Notes: generated by a model not told the origin, from the sequence alone. 64,000 bases of DNA from Persicaria tinctoria (GCA_037127255.1 JBANSL010000004.1:21645967-21709966); one strand, 5' to 3'; positions 22,436 to 34,739 are shown, counted from the stretch's first letter. Made by a program: numbers and translations.

Positions 22436-24545
22436 TGCTGTGAGCATAATTTGCCATGTTTTACACTTAATTTTATATCGATTTCTGCATACATTGCATA
22501 CATTTGGGTTAGAACAATATAGAATCTGTGTAGTTTACACTTATTTGAAATATATGGAGGTCTACACAAGTTTTGGTTATATTTCGCAGAAATCGGACGC
22601 AATTTGAAGCTTAAAGGAAACTCATGGAGAAGCTAAGGATGTTGCAGCTGTAGAAAACGCCATTTTTCACCATTTTTCATTCTGAATCAAGCTTTGATGT
22701 CTTCATGAGAGTTGTAGCCCTCGGAAAGAGCTTTCCAACGCATGGTCATATGCGGCAATCCGACGAACGAGGACACGGGAAAGTGCGTTTCAAGAACAGA
22801 GCAGAAAGCTGAGAAAACTCTACTCGAGATCGACTAGACTCTACTCGATCTCGACGAGCCATGGTCGAGCAGACCTGGTCGAGCAGAGCTGATCGAGGAC
22901 ACTGAGTCAGAGACAACCCGACTCCCGGAACCCTACTCGATCTCGAGTACCCCTGGTCGAGATCGATGAGCCATGTCCGGAGTCGACGAGCTGTGCCGAG
23001 CCGAGAAGCCGAGGACGAAGACGCAGATCACCTCTACTCGACCTCGACGAGCCCTAGTCGAGATCGATGAGCCCCGAGTCCAGATCCGAGCCTGTCGAGT
23101 AGACCCACCCGAGGAGACCTAGTCGATGACCCATTCCTACTCGACATCGACAAGGGCTACTCGAGGTCGACGAGCACCAGGATCCATGTCCGAGCCTGTC
23201 GTGGACTAGCTAGCCGAGACGACAAGCCAAGCCAGTCGATCACTTTCCTACTCGAGGTCGACAAGGCTCTTGTCGAGGTCGACGAGGATTTCCGAAGCTG
23301 TGCGACGCGGATTGATCAACTCTACTCGGATTGGGAGTCCTTGGAGCCGAAGTTTGCCAAAGTGTATCCGATTTATCCACATCTATCATGAATAGAAGGA
23401 GTTCTATCCATTGAAGACCTTTTAGATATAATTTTCTATTTTAGATTTAATTCCTTTATGTCTTTTATTTATCATTAGAGTTTTAGATAAAGTTTTAGAT
23501 ATAGATAGATATCTTCTTTCCTAGAATAGCTAGGGAATGGAGCCTATAAATAAAGTCCATGGGGCTCAGTTCTATTAATTCAAATTTCAGAGGAAGACAA
23601 GTAGTTCCACATAGACAGTTTAGGGAGTTCGAAGGTTTTAGGGTTTTGGCATTCGACGAGAGTTGGATTGCCGGGATTGTAAAGTCTTGGAATATAGTTT
23701 AATGCAAGTTGTTTCTTTTCAATCGATGGTGTCTGAGTTTGTGATGAAGCGCGAGTAGTCCACCCACTTCTAGGGTTGGGGCGAGCCCGACGATAGCCAT
23801 GCATAATTGAGGTAAAAATCCGACCTTTATCATGTTTTGAGCATTTTCCTACTTGTTGATGTGTTTATTGCATGTCTAATGGAGATCCATGCTAACAACT
23901 TGGATTATAAACATAAAATCAGTAGAGACAATTAGGGTTTCTTGAGAGAGTTGTCTAATTGTTGGAAAAAGCGAAAGCTTAATCCTTTAATGCGATTCAC
24001 ATGATTATATGTTTGGTTCTACCTTATGCATGCTTGGTTATTGTCGTTGCAAACCCCAATCTTGGAAGTTCTTTTACATTAAGTTTAAAGTTCAAAATCC
24101 CAAAGCCTTTGCATTTATTTAATTTCGTTTTACTCCCTGCCCTTGTCGATCTCGACCAAGCCTGGTCGACCTCGACCACTGATTCTCGACCTAGAGTCGC
24201 CGTAGCTTACCTGTGCAGGAACTCGACCAGACCTACTCGACCAAGACGAAGGCTACTCGATCTTGAGTAGAGCCTTGTCGAGATCGACCACCGTTGCCGA
24301 GCTGCTGTGCCCTGTTCGACTGTCCGAGCTTCTGTCGACTAACCCTTGGTCGAGCTCGAGGACCGCTGTTGTCGACTTCTGTCCGTGAGATTTCTCCGCT
24401 CCCTAGGATCCGCTGACACGCTTCCTCGTGGATCGATCCTGACTTCCCGCTGCTACATCAGGAGGAGGTCTTGTAATTATTTGCGTGGGCAGAATCTGGT
24501 TTGATTTATTTTGTTATATTTCATACTCGATTTCCTCTTACAACA
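22436..24545 (+). repeat. Element B 5' LTR (2110 bp)
   Basis: It runs from TGCTGTGAGC to CTTACAACA. The other LTR is 2068 bp; the difference is mainly a gap in the TCGA-rich part (about 22995-23045). It carries 14 exact TCGANNTCGA motifs in two clusters, about 22815-23290 upstream of the TATA box and 24145-24360 near the end. Confidence 0.93.
23544..23554 (+). promoter_or_regulatory. TATA box of element B 5' LTR
   Basis: ctataaataaa is followed by a near-palindrome ccatggggct. The same pair occurs in the LTRs of A, D, E and the 3' LTR of B, so it is the family's core promoter. Confidence 0.65.
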
Positions 24546-24548
24546 AAT

Positions 24549-24566
24549 TGGCGCCGTTGCCGGGGA
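24549..24566 (+). other. Primer binding site of element B (tRNA-Asp)
   Basis: TGGCGCCGTTGCCGGGGA lies three bases after the LTR end and is complementary to the tRNA-Asp 3' end. Confidence 0.92.
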
Positions 24567-24581
24567 AGCTATCATTCGCGC

Positions 24582-24586
24582 CTTAG
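24582..24586. repeat. Target duplication CTTAG, left copy of element A
   Basis: Matches 39745-39749. It lies in the leader of element B, sixteen bases after its primer site. Confidence 0.93.
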
Positions 24587-26634
24587 TGTTGTAAGAGGAA
24601 ATCGAGAATGCAAAACAATAAGTAAACAAAGTAAAGCAAACCGATCGAATCCCAGCAAATAATGTTCAAGACTCCCTCCAAATGTAGTAAGAGCAAGTCA
24701 GGTTCTAATCCTCGAGGAAGCTGGTTAGCGGATCCTAAGCAGCGGTGGAAACTCACGGACAAAAGTCGACCACAGTGGTACTCGACCTCGACTAAGGGCT
24801 AGTCGTCAGGGGTCAGGCACAGTCGAACACAGCAGCAACTCGGCGAAGTCTACTCGACCTCGACTAGGCGTACTCGATCTCGAGTAGGACCTTCGTCGAC
24901 TTCGGCTTGTCTTGTCGAGTCCCTGCACAATTGAGCTACGACGATCTGGGATCGGAGGTCAGTGGTCGAGGTCGACCAGAACTGGTCGAGATCGACAAAA
25001 GGGGGGGGGGGGGGAAACGTAAAAACAAATGCAGAATTCGGTTTTGTGACTTTATGAATGTGGGGAACTTCCAAGATTAGGGTTTGCGACAACGATCACC
25101 ATGCAAGCGGAATATAAATCACAAAAGGCGGTAACTTTATCGATAAAGGAAAAGGCTTTCACCTAATCCGACAAGTAGGAATATAAATCTTGCGATAAAT
25201 AATCCTAATTGCATCTATTCCTTTTCATAATTAGCATTTATAATCTTTCGAATAGAAATCCTAATTACTACCCAAGTTTCACAACATGAGTTCTTCAATT
25301 TCTCAATCAAAGATGAAGCACATAGGGAATAGATTAAGATAACGACAAAATACCTCCTTCCGCAATAGCTGATCCGCCGACATGGCTCTCGTTGGGCTCA
25401 CCCAAACCCCAGAAGTGGGTGGACTACTCGCTCTTCATTGCGATTGCAGACATCATTGATTGAAAGAAAATCACTTGCATTAACTAAATTCAAAGCTTTT
25501 ACAATTCCGGCAATCAACCGTCGTAAACTGCCAAAACCTTAAAAACCTTAAACTCCTAAATCGTCTCTGTGGAACTATTTGTCTCTGACTGAAAATTGAA
25601 TGAATGAAAAACCAGCCCCTAGGGCTTTATTTATAGGCTTCTATTCCTTGCTAATCAAGGATAGAATATCTATATCTATATCTAAAACTTAAAAAGAGAA
25701 ATAAAAGACATAAAGGAATTAAATCTAAAATTAGGGAAATATATCTAAATTGTCTCAAGTGGATAAAACTCTCTTCTCCATGATAGATGTGGATAAATCG
25801 GATAGATCTTGCTTTTCCTCAGCTCCAAGGACTCTATCTCGAGTAGGACTGTACTCAGCGCGTTACGCGGCTTCGGGAAATCCTCATCGACCTCGACAAG
25901 CGGTGGTCGACCTCGAGTAGGAAAAGTCGTCGGCTGGGCCAACTTCGTCATCTCGGCTAGCTGGTCCTCGACAAGCTCGGACAGGACTCCTGGCGCTGGT
26001 CGATCTCGAGGAGGTCTCCTCGATCTCGATGAAGGTTGTGTTCTCGACTTGGTCTTCCGAGGTTGTCGAGTCGGATGTGGGTTCTCAGACTTGTCGACCT
26101 AGAGGAAGCTTCCTCGATCTCGACGAGCGGATCATCGGCCTGGTCGTCTCGGGTAGCCCTTGTCGACATGCTCGGAGACTGTCTCCTGGGCGTGGTCGAC
26201 CTCGACAAACGCTTGTCGAGCTCGAGTAGGTTTTTGCCTTGTGTTCTCGAGCAGTGCCTCTTCGACTTGGCTCGGGGAGTGGGGTCTGGCTCTTGTCGAC
26301 CTCGAGTAGAGCTACTCGATGTCGAGTAGGGTATTGCTCCGCGTTGTCTGGTCAGGTCTCTACTCGACTCCAGTGTGTCCGAGCTCGGCTTTGTCGACAT
26401 AGACAAGAGTCTAGTCGATATAGAGTAGACTTGCTGCTTTCGTCTTTGTTTCTTGGTTTTCTCCCGAAATGTTTCCATATTCTGCAATATTAAACAAAAA
26501 CTTATGTAGATCTCCATTTCTAAAAAATAAACATATACTACATAAATTCGACATATTCCCAACCCGAAATATGCAAAATGTAAAGAATATGGAACTGAAA
26601 TATGCATAAAAACATGGCTACTTTGGAGACATCA
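24587..26634 (-). repeat. Element A 3' LTR (2048 bp)
   Basis: On the plus strand it begins TGTTGTAAGAGG and ends GGAGACATCA. It holds 14 exact TCGANNTCGA motifs, five in 24780-25000 and nine in 25885-26310, none with TA as the spacer. A run of 14 G (25001-25014) is present in both LTRs. Confidence 0.95.
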
Positions 26635-26650
26635 AATCACCCCATACTTA
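26635..26650 (-). other. Polypurine tract of element A
   Basis: The minus strand reads taagtatggggtgatt immediately before the 3' LTR. Confidence 0.75.
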
Positions 26651-28333
26651 GACTTGCTTGTCCTCAAGCAATAACCGAACAATAACCAAGACCTACAACA
26701 CATCCTTCAAGTCTTCGCCTTTGTCAAAAGCAACATCTTAAATAGTAGCAATGTAAGACAAGTGAATTTAACGTCATCACACATATATGAGCGATCCACA
26801 GGCATAGGCAATATAAATCCAACCTCACAGGAATAATGTGTTTGCACTCAGCTCTCAACGTGTTTAGGCTATGTGTTTCAACTCTCAACTCAATTCCATA
26901 TACAATCTCATAAACATTGCAATTTAAATATGAATCCACTTCGCAACCAATTATGAAAATGCAACAAGAATTATCAGGAGGACTTTGCTCAATGGATGTC
27001 TTCAAAGAAGATTCCATTTGGCGGGGTTGTAATGGGGCTTGGTAAGAAATAATAAGGTATGGAATTATTTGGCCATGTGGTGCTAAATATAATTCGGGAA
27101 TCAAGACTCCTAAATCTTCTAACACTACCAAACCATAACTCCTCAATCATATGTATAACCCAAATTCTTCAATTTGTCTCAATGGAGTATATAACCTTTC
27201 AAACTCTCTAAATCTCTCCCAAATATGTAACTTGCAATTTAAAGAAATAAGGTAAATTTGGCTCATGCACTTTATTCACTAACATATGTACTTCTTTTTC
27301 TTCTTTTGTCGGATTTTTTTTTTTGAAAGAAAATATAAAATAATAATACTAGTGTATTTATAATGTGAGCCAAAAAATCCTTTTACATAATATGCTTAGC
27401 AAGATAAAAATGTATAACCAACCCATATCTCAATAATTTCCATGATCCTCTTTGAAATGCAACATAAGCTCATTCTTTCCTCAAATCATCATCCCAACCA
27501 ACTCTAAGTCTTAATTCCCAAATGGGGGTCAGGCTCAATTTGGCTAAGGATAATTTTGTGAAATTTACAATAAAAGTCTCAGACTAATGTTCTGGCTTCA
27601 AGCAGGGAAAATGCAGGGTAGGTAAAGAGAGGATAAAAGTGGCTTAAAAGGTGCCTCCATCATTTAGTTCTCATCAACATAAACATATAAATGCATTGGT
27701 CTTGAATAACTATCACAACATTTAGATATGCATAGGAAGAGTAAATACACTCAAGAAAGCAGAGGGATTTTTAATGTTCTCCCTATAAGGCCAAAATTCT
27801 CACTGGGACAATTTCTGTTGGATTTTAACCTTTAGCTTAGGATCATATGTGCTAAATTTCATCACAAGTTCACAATCCACATAAAAACCATTTTCGGGGA
27901 CTTAGGCTAAACCTTCCAAACACGCCATAGGATTTACATGATCAAGTCAGTCATTATGTATCATCATAGGATATCTAAGTTAGGGTATATAACAAATAAT
28001 GCAAAAATTTAAACATACATTTTATTTATTTTTATTCGACATTTATTTTTTTTCCTTTATATTTCGTTTTTATTTTAAGCCTAAAGTATAAAATGCGAAA
28101 AGAAATAAATAAAGTGCAACTAAATAACTTAGCTACCAAAGTTATGCCATGTCTAAGAAATCTATTACAACCCTTTAAACAAAGCCTTCAAAAGATACAC
28201 ATAAATTCGCAGCATGTAATCAAATAAAAATTCCCTGTACAGTCCTTTCCTCCCACCCCATACTTAAAACATACAGTGTCCTCACTGTTAAAGAGAATCA
28301 GAAGGGAAGGGAAAAGGAGACTCACAGAGCAGC
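26651..28333 (-). other. Element A non-coding region between env-like ORF and 3' LTR
   Basis: No coding frame of note is present. A homologous but shorter region precedes the 3' LTR in B and H. It contains a second PPT-like tract (accccatacttaa, about 28255-28267) next to the hairpin at 28273-28288. Confidence 0.6.
28273..28288 (-). other. Perfect hairpin conserved between A and H
   Basis: ACAGTG-tcct-CACTGT, identical to 8047-8062 in element H, lies about 45 bases downstream of the env-like stop codon and beside a PPT-like tract. Confidence 0.6.
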
Positions 28334-29596
28334 TCACTGATGTGGTGGTGGTGGATCATAGGGGGGAAACGGAGGGTCAGCCTGATAGTCAGAAGCTCCT
28401 CCATGGGAAGAGCTACCAGGCTGATAGTTGGGCCCTCGCTGGAAATATTGGTGCAGTCCCTGAAAGCCTTCTCGCATCTCCGTCCTCATTGCGTCATGGC
28501 CTAGTTGGAGGTTGGCCATCTGGTCCCGGAGGAATGTCAACTCAGCTAGCACTGGATCTGATGGTCCGCCGTAATGATGCTACAGCTGGGAATGGTGGGA
28601 GTGCTGAGAGTGGTGGGAGTGCTGAGAGTGGTGGGAGTGCTGAGAGGCATGGACACTGTCTGCCTCATCGTTGTCATCATCCTCCTCCATGTCTGCTGTG
28701 TATAGAGGCTCGTCCCTCAGTGTCGGGTCGGCGGTAGGGTCAATGGTGGGATGATATGCTGCCCCTGTCCAGGTAGTGTACCAGTTGCGGACTCTGTAGG
28801 GGTTCATCCGCTCCTGCTGAATGGCAGTGTGGTGGGTGAACTGGACCCATATGTTGTTGCGGCGGGCTATGATATGGCCCCTCTGTAGGGACCCAGTGTC
28901 GATCCTCATGAGTCGCCGTGAAGAGTATGCAGCGACTGGGACCCTCAGGTGGCGAGCCAGAATAGCCACCATGCATCCATCATAAATTGCTCCTGCGAGA
29001 TCTCTCTGGCGGGTCAGGCAGTGACGGAGCCAAGCGTGGGTAAGTGGTAGTGGGTCGGACATGAATAGCATCCGTCGGAGGCATTCTATTTCTGGATGGA
29101 TGGGTTGGCTCAGCTCTGGCCGGGCCCATATCGTGCTACCCAGAATCCTAAGGATGGTAGCGAAGAGGGGGTTGGCAATGGAGGAGGAGCGGGTGGTTGG
29201 CTGTAGACTCCCAGTCAAGTAACGCCACATCTCTGTCGGGTCTCGGAGGATGAAAGGCTCGGTGGTGTGGTAAAAGTTAAATGCGTCGCCAATCTGTTCC
29301 AGGCTCATTGTGCGGCGGGCGTTGCCCAGCTGAAAGTGGACATTTTGTTCTGAAGCCGGTGAGTCAGGTACCCGGCGGAGAGTAGCCAAAAACTCCCCAG
29401 TAAGGACCGGGTAATGCAAATCTAGCGGCTGTAATAATCGGCTCGCATCAAGCAACCCAAAAGATTGCTCCAGCCAGTAATGCATCCCCAGCTGGTCCAA
29501 GGTATGCTGGTCATACCAACGGGCATTTTCAGCCCGTTCTGCAATATGCCAGGCGAGAGCGAACTTGACCTCATCGTCAATTTGTAGGGCGTCCAT
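28334..29596 (-). pseudogene. Athila-type env-like ORF (ORF-1 family), one nonsense codon
   Basis: The frame starts at 29596 and would run 421 codons to a stop at 28334-28336, with a single TAG at 28580-28582 where a Gln codon is expected. The N-terminal 250 residues have the pattern of the Athila ORF-1 family: a helical start, YPVLTGEFLATL, VHFQLGNARRTMSLEQIGDAF and long helical segments. A His/Ser/Gln repeat (HSHHSQ, three units) precedes the stop, and the tail is Pro-rich. Its place between pol and the 3' LTR is where Athila, Cyclops and related elements carry an env-like gene. I see no clear signal peptide or furin-type site. Function in these elements is unknown; it is not evidence of infectivity. 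The single stop could alternatively be the natural end of a 338-residue form. Confidence 0.72.
28592..28645 (-). repeat. 18-bp tandem repeat coding HSHHSQ
   Basis: About three units of 18 bp (gtgggagtgctgagagtg on the plus strand) keep the reading frame and encode a His/Ser/Gln repeat near the end of the env-like ORF. Confidence 0.9.
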
Positions 29597-31167
29597 TCCT
29601 TCAATAGGTAAATAATCTTATAAGATAACTACTTTCAAAAATAACCCCATACTTAGTTCATGAACTACCCTAAAAATGTAACAAATAGATATATGGAAGC
29701 ATATATTATCAAAGCATGAAATAATTCATATAAGGAATCAAAAAATATGACTTATATATGAATTTAAATAAAGACCATAAAATTTATGAAATTTCCATAT
29801 ATGGCATAATATTGGTCAAATAAATTTCATGAATTTTCTTTGATAATATACATGAACTAAATATGGAATCATGTATAAAATCAGCCCACCAAACATAAAT
29901 ATTACCAAAAATAGCAACCCTAATCATAAATAACAATTGTCCACACAAATTTCAAACCCTAAACATTCAACACATAACACAAGATCCAATCTCTACCTAA
30001 GTTCTCAAAAAAAAAAATATATGAATCTGAATTTTAGAGAGAAAAGAGGGAGAAGTCGTACCTTGAATTAAAACAGGGGTAGAAACTGTAATTTAGAGAA
30101 AATTAGAGGCTGTTTTTAGGAATAGTGCAAAAGAGGGGCGGGTGGTGGCCGCGGGTTCCAGATCTGGGCAGGGGTGGCCGGAATTGGCTCTGGTGATGTG
30201 TAATCCGGCTCGGCAAGGGTAGATCCGGGTCGGATCTGGGCAAGGAAGGGCAAGGGAGGCCGGAAGCGATGGAAAACCGTGGTGGATCTGGATGAATCCG
30301 GGCTAGTGGTGAGCGACTGGTGGTTCTGGGTGCGAGATCTGGGAAGGGGAGGGGCAAGGGAGGCCGGATGCGATGGAATCCGACTCGGATGAAGGCGGAT
30401 CTGGGCGCATCGGTGGAAATCTGGCCGAGCAAGAGTGGATCCGGGTTCGTCGAGGGAGATTTGGGCAACAATAGGGAGCGAGGTGAGGCGGTTCTGCCAG
30501 TGGGTGGCCGGGAAGGCGAGATCCGGGTCGGCCAGGGGCGCAGTGGTCCGGAAAGGGAGAGAGGTGGCCGGATCTGTGCTTGGCGACGGTGGATCTGGGC
30601 AAGGGTGATGCTGAGGGCGAAGGGGGAACTGTTGTACTCGGGCTCGGGTTGGTGTGGTGGACTCGAAGAGCACTGTGCAGCGAGAGAACGAGGAAGAAGG
30701 TGAGTGCTAGGAGGCGGCTCTGGGTTCTTGTCGAGGTCGGGGAAGGCAGAGGGAAGAAGGAGATAGGGTTCCACAAGGTAAGGGTTTTTATTTCTCTTCT
30801 CTTATTATTTTATATATAAAAATATATTCCGAAAAAATAAAAAATATAAATGTAATTTCTGAAAATAAAAATTAAATTCTAAAAAATCTGGAAAAATTAC
30901 CTATATTATTTATTATTTTTATTTAGAAAGAAAGAAAACTTACCTGAAACCTCCAACTTACCTGCATGGCTTACTCGATCTAGACGAACCTGACTGATAT
31001 AGATTCCTCTTGAATGCCTGAATGGAACCATGAAGAGATTATGCACGAGTGCTAAGAAAATGAAAAATAGGAAAAGAAAATAAAGAAAAATAGGAAAGAG
31101 GAAGAAAAGCGGGTTGCCTCCCGAAAGCGCTAAGGTTTAAGTCGTTAGCTCGATCTACTTCCCTGTT
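29597..31167 (-). other. Element A spacer between pol and env-like ORF, with splice signals
   Basis: Contains no domain-bearing ORF. On the minus strand there are two consensus donors (CAG|GTAAGT, GT at 30961-30960 and 30943-30942), another donor AAG|GTACGA (30061-30060), and AG acceptors at about 30088 (taaattacag) and at about 29600-29606 (ctattgaag) just upstream of the env-like ATG. Between 30100 and 30780 the minus strand is C/T-rich and Pro/Ser/Arg-coding on paper, with repeated GATCTGG/GATCCGG words on the plus strand. It looks like a leader or captured 5' untranslated region rather than a gene. Confidence 0.45.
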
Positions 31168-32574
31168 CTAGACTTTGACTAACGCCAGGGTGGCGCGAAT
31201 CTCCTCTTCTGGGTCTTCTTTGTCATAGTATTTCTTGACTCTGTGCCCATTTACTTTAAAGGTGGTGCCATTAGTGCCAATTAGCTCTACTGCTCCATGG
31301 GGGTATATGTGGTGAACCAAGAAAGGTCCACTCCATCTTGTCCTTAGCTTTCCTGGAAATAGGCGCAGTCTAGAATTATATAAAAGCACTTTGTCACCTA
31401 CCTCATATGTTTTTGGCACCAGTTTCTTATCATGCCATCTTTTGGTGCGCTCCTTGTAGATCTTAGCATTCTCATAGGCTTTCAATCTCAATTCCTCCAA
31501 CTCCTGTAAATCAATAAAGCGTTTCTTACCTGCCTCATCGAGATCCATGTTGAGCTCCTTGAGAGCCCACATTGCCTTATGCTCCAGCTCGACAGGTAAA
31601 TGGCAAGACTTGCCATAAACCAGGTTGTAAGGAGTTGTTCTTAGCGGTGTTTTGTAAGCCGTCCTATAAGCCCATAGCGCATCATCAAGCTTAGATGACC
31701 AATCCTTCCTAGAGCGAGAGACTGTTTTCTCCAAGATGGCCTTGATTTGACGATTAGAGACTTCCACCTGACCACTGGTTTGGGGATGATAAGGTGTCGC
31801 CACCCTGTGTGTCACCCCATACTTAGCCAAAAGAGCCTCAAATCCTCTCTCGATGAAATGCGAGCCACCATCTGAAATAAGAACTCTAGGAACACCAAAG
31901 CGAGGGAATATGTTAGTTTTAACAAACTTTGAAACTACCTTCGCGTCGTTGGTCCTAGTTGCAACAGCCTCCACCCATTTAGAGACATAGTCAACCGCCA
32001 CCAGGATGTATTTGTAAGGTCCTGAAGCAGGGAATGGTCCCATGAAGTCAATTCCCCATACATCAAATAGCTCGACCTCCAAAATTCCTGTGAGTGGTGT
32101 CTCATTCCTCCAAGTAATGTTGCCTGATCTTTGGCATTCGTCGCATGAAGTGACATAAGCCTGCACATCCCTGAAAAGATTAGGCCAGTAAAAACCACAT
32201 TGAAGTACCTTAGATGCAGTTTTGAAGCCTTTGGCATGTCCGCCTGTAGGGAGAGTATGGCAATGGCGAATGACACTTTCCACCTCCTCCTCCGGGATAC
32301 AACGTCTGAAGATATGGTCCTTCCCTTGTTTGAATAGGTAAGGATCATCCCAATAGTATTGTTTGACGTCGTGGAGGAATTTCTTCTTTCTCTGTGAAGA
32401 TAGGCCTGACGGAATCTCATTTCCTACAAGGTAGTTAGCAAAATCCGCATACCAGGGTACCTTTGGTCCTTTTATAGCATATATATCATGAATAGGACTA
32501 GTAGGAGGTGTAAAGAAGAAATCGTCACCGGAATCTAATCGAAGAACCTCACCTGCAATCTCACCTGGAGCTAG

Positions 32575-32900
32575 TCGATATCGAGTAAAGCTACTCGACA
32601 TAGAGGAGGCTGCAGCGTCGTCTGGTGAAGAGCACGGATCCTGGTGGTCAACTGTACTCGATCTCGAGTTGGGCTCGTCGATCTCGAGTACAGCTGCGGT
32701 GTCTGGCTGCATCGTCCTAGACTCTTGGTGCTCATCGACAAGGGTCTTTGTCGAGGTCGACGACGGGTCCTCGACCTCGAGTACGGTTTTGCTTCCAGTC
32801 TGTGCTGTGATCAGTTCCTGGGCCTCCTCGACATGGGTCCTTGTTGAGGTCGATGACGGATTACTCGAGATCGAGTAGGCTTTGTCTACGTCGAGGAAGA
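32575..32900 (-). repeat. In-frame TCGA-motif linker between RNase H and integrase (A)
   Basis: Repeated TCGANNTCGA and single TCGA words encode alternating acidic (LEVEDP, VLEIDEP) and Ser/Thr/Arg-rich (SSTSTRT, SSTSTKT) runs. There is no stop codon on the coding strand. Confidence 0.8.
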
Positions 32901-34739
32901 CATTGTCGGTCTGCATTAGGGGCTCGTCTGGGCGAGAGTCATCGATTGGTCTAGCGTCCTGGGCCTCCTCTAGCATGTCTTTGGGAAGCCTGGATAAGTG
33001 ATCGGCGACTGAATTCTCTATGCCCTTCTTGTCCTTTAGCTCAACGTCAAATTCTTGAAGTAAGAGCACCCATCGTAGCAACCTTGGTTTTGCATCCTTC
33101 TTTGTCATTAAATAACGAAGAGCAGCATGGTCAGTATGGACAATGACTTTAGAACCAACAAGATAGGAACGAAATTTTTCAAAAGCAAAAACCACAGCAA
33201 AAAATTCCTTCTCTGTTGTGGTGTATTTAGCCTGAACCACATCCAGAGTCTTGCTTGCATAGTATATGGCATGCAGTTTCTTGTCCTTCCGCTGTCCTAA
33301 AACCGCTCCCACAGCATAATCGCTGGCATCACACATGATCTCAAATGGTAGTGACCAATCCGGCGATTGAATGATTGGAGCTGAGATGAGAGCTTTCTTT
33401 AACCTGTTGAAGGCTTCGAGACATTCGCTAGAAAATACAAACTTAACATCCTTCATAAGCAGGTTAGTCAATGGTTTGGCAATTTTAGAAAAATCTTGAA
33501 TGAATCTTCTATAAAAACCAGCATGACCAAGAAAACTCCTTATCTCTTTAATGGAAGAAGGTGGGGGCAATTTCTCTACTAGCTCTATTTTTGCTCTGTC
33601 CACCTCAATCCCTTTGTTGGACACCTTGTGGCCTAGCACGATCCCCTCTTGTACCATAAAGTGGCATTTTTCCAAGTTAAGAACCAAATTTGTCTCTTCA
33701 CAGCGCTTAAGTACCCTGCGTAGGTTAGAGAGACAAATATCGAAAGTAGTGCCATAAACTGAGAAATCATCCATGAATACCTCCACTATGTCCTCAATCA
33801 TGTCGGAGAAGATGGCCATCATGCACCTCTGAAAAGTAGCAGGGGCATTGCAAAGACCAAAGGGCATCCTCCTATATGCGAAAGTTCCATAGGGGCAAGT
33901 GAAGGTGGTCTTTTCCTGATCATCAGGATGAATGGGAACCTGCCAAAAGCCAGAATATCCATCCAGGTAACAAAAGTAGTCATGTTCAGCTAACCTTTCG
34001 AGTACTTGGTCAATGAAGGGGAGTGGAAAATGATCCTTCCTGGTGGCGGTGTTGAGTTTTCTGTAGTCTATACACATCCGCCAGCTGGTAGTGATCCTTT
34101 TAGGAACAAGCTCTCCCTTATCATTCTCCTCGACGGTCATTCCACCCTTCTTAGGGACAACATGAACAGGGCTAACCCACTTGCTGTCGGAGATTGGATA
34201 AATGATTCCTGCATCCAACATGCGATGGATCTCCTTTTTGACAACTTCCTTCATGTTGGGGTTAAGCTTCCTTTGATGCTCAATTGTTGCCCTGTGATCA
34301 TCTTCCAACAAAATTCTATGCATACAAGTAATGGGTGAAATACCTTTTATGTCCTCTAGGGAATAACCTATGGCCTTCCTATGAGTGCAGAGGACATCTA
34401 CTAGTTTGTCTACCTCCTGTGGGTTCAATGAAGCATTTAAAATTACAGGAAAAGTAGAGTTAGGACCAAGAAATTCATACCTAAGGGTGTCGGGTAAGGG
34501 TTTCAGCACCGGAGAAGGGTCCTGTGGAATCAAGATAGGCTCAACATCCTCCATCTTCATGATCTCCCCTAGGTAATCCGTCTCAGTCCTCATAGAAGAA
34601 GCATCCAAATCAGCTACAGGAGTTGGCGTCGACCAGGCATACATCGATGACAACGCTGAATTGGACATAGGACTGTACTGCAGGAAGCTACTCGAGAATG
34701 GGTTAGAAAGATCAAAATCGACCAAAAAATCAGAACTTA

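Noticed and set aside
25957..26607. 216-codon minus-strand ORF in the LTR of A, repeated at 39067-39717
   Set aside because: It lies in LTR sequence and is open because TCGANNTCGA arrays contain no stop codons in several frames; the residues are motif translation (RSRST, DLDE) with no domain.
28334..29596. Infectious virus or pararetrovirus from the env-like ORF
   Set aside because: The ORF is of Athila ORF-1 type with no signal peptide, cleavage site or membrane anchor visible; everything around it is a standard LTR retrotransposon.
30103..30774. Pro/Ser/Arg-rich ORFs of up to 223 codons on the minus strand, and 127 codons on the plus strand
   Set aside because: Several overlapping frames are open in a low-complexity region; codon use and residues give no sign of a real protein.
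31808..31830. Additional polypurine tract (accccatactt) within pol of A
   Set aside because: It encodes the conserved integrase segment AKYGVTH, so the match to the polypurine tract is a coincidence of codon choice.
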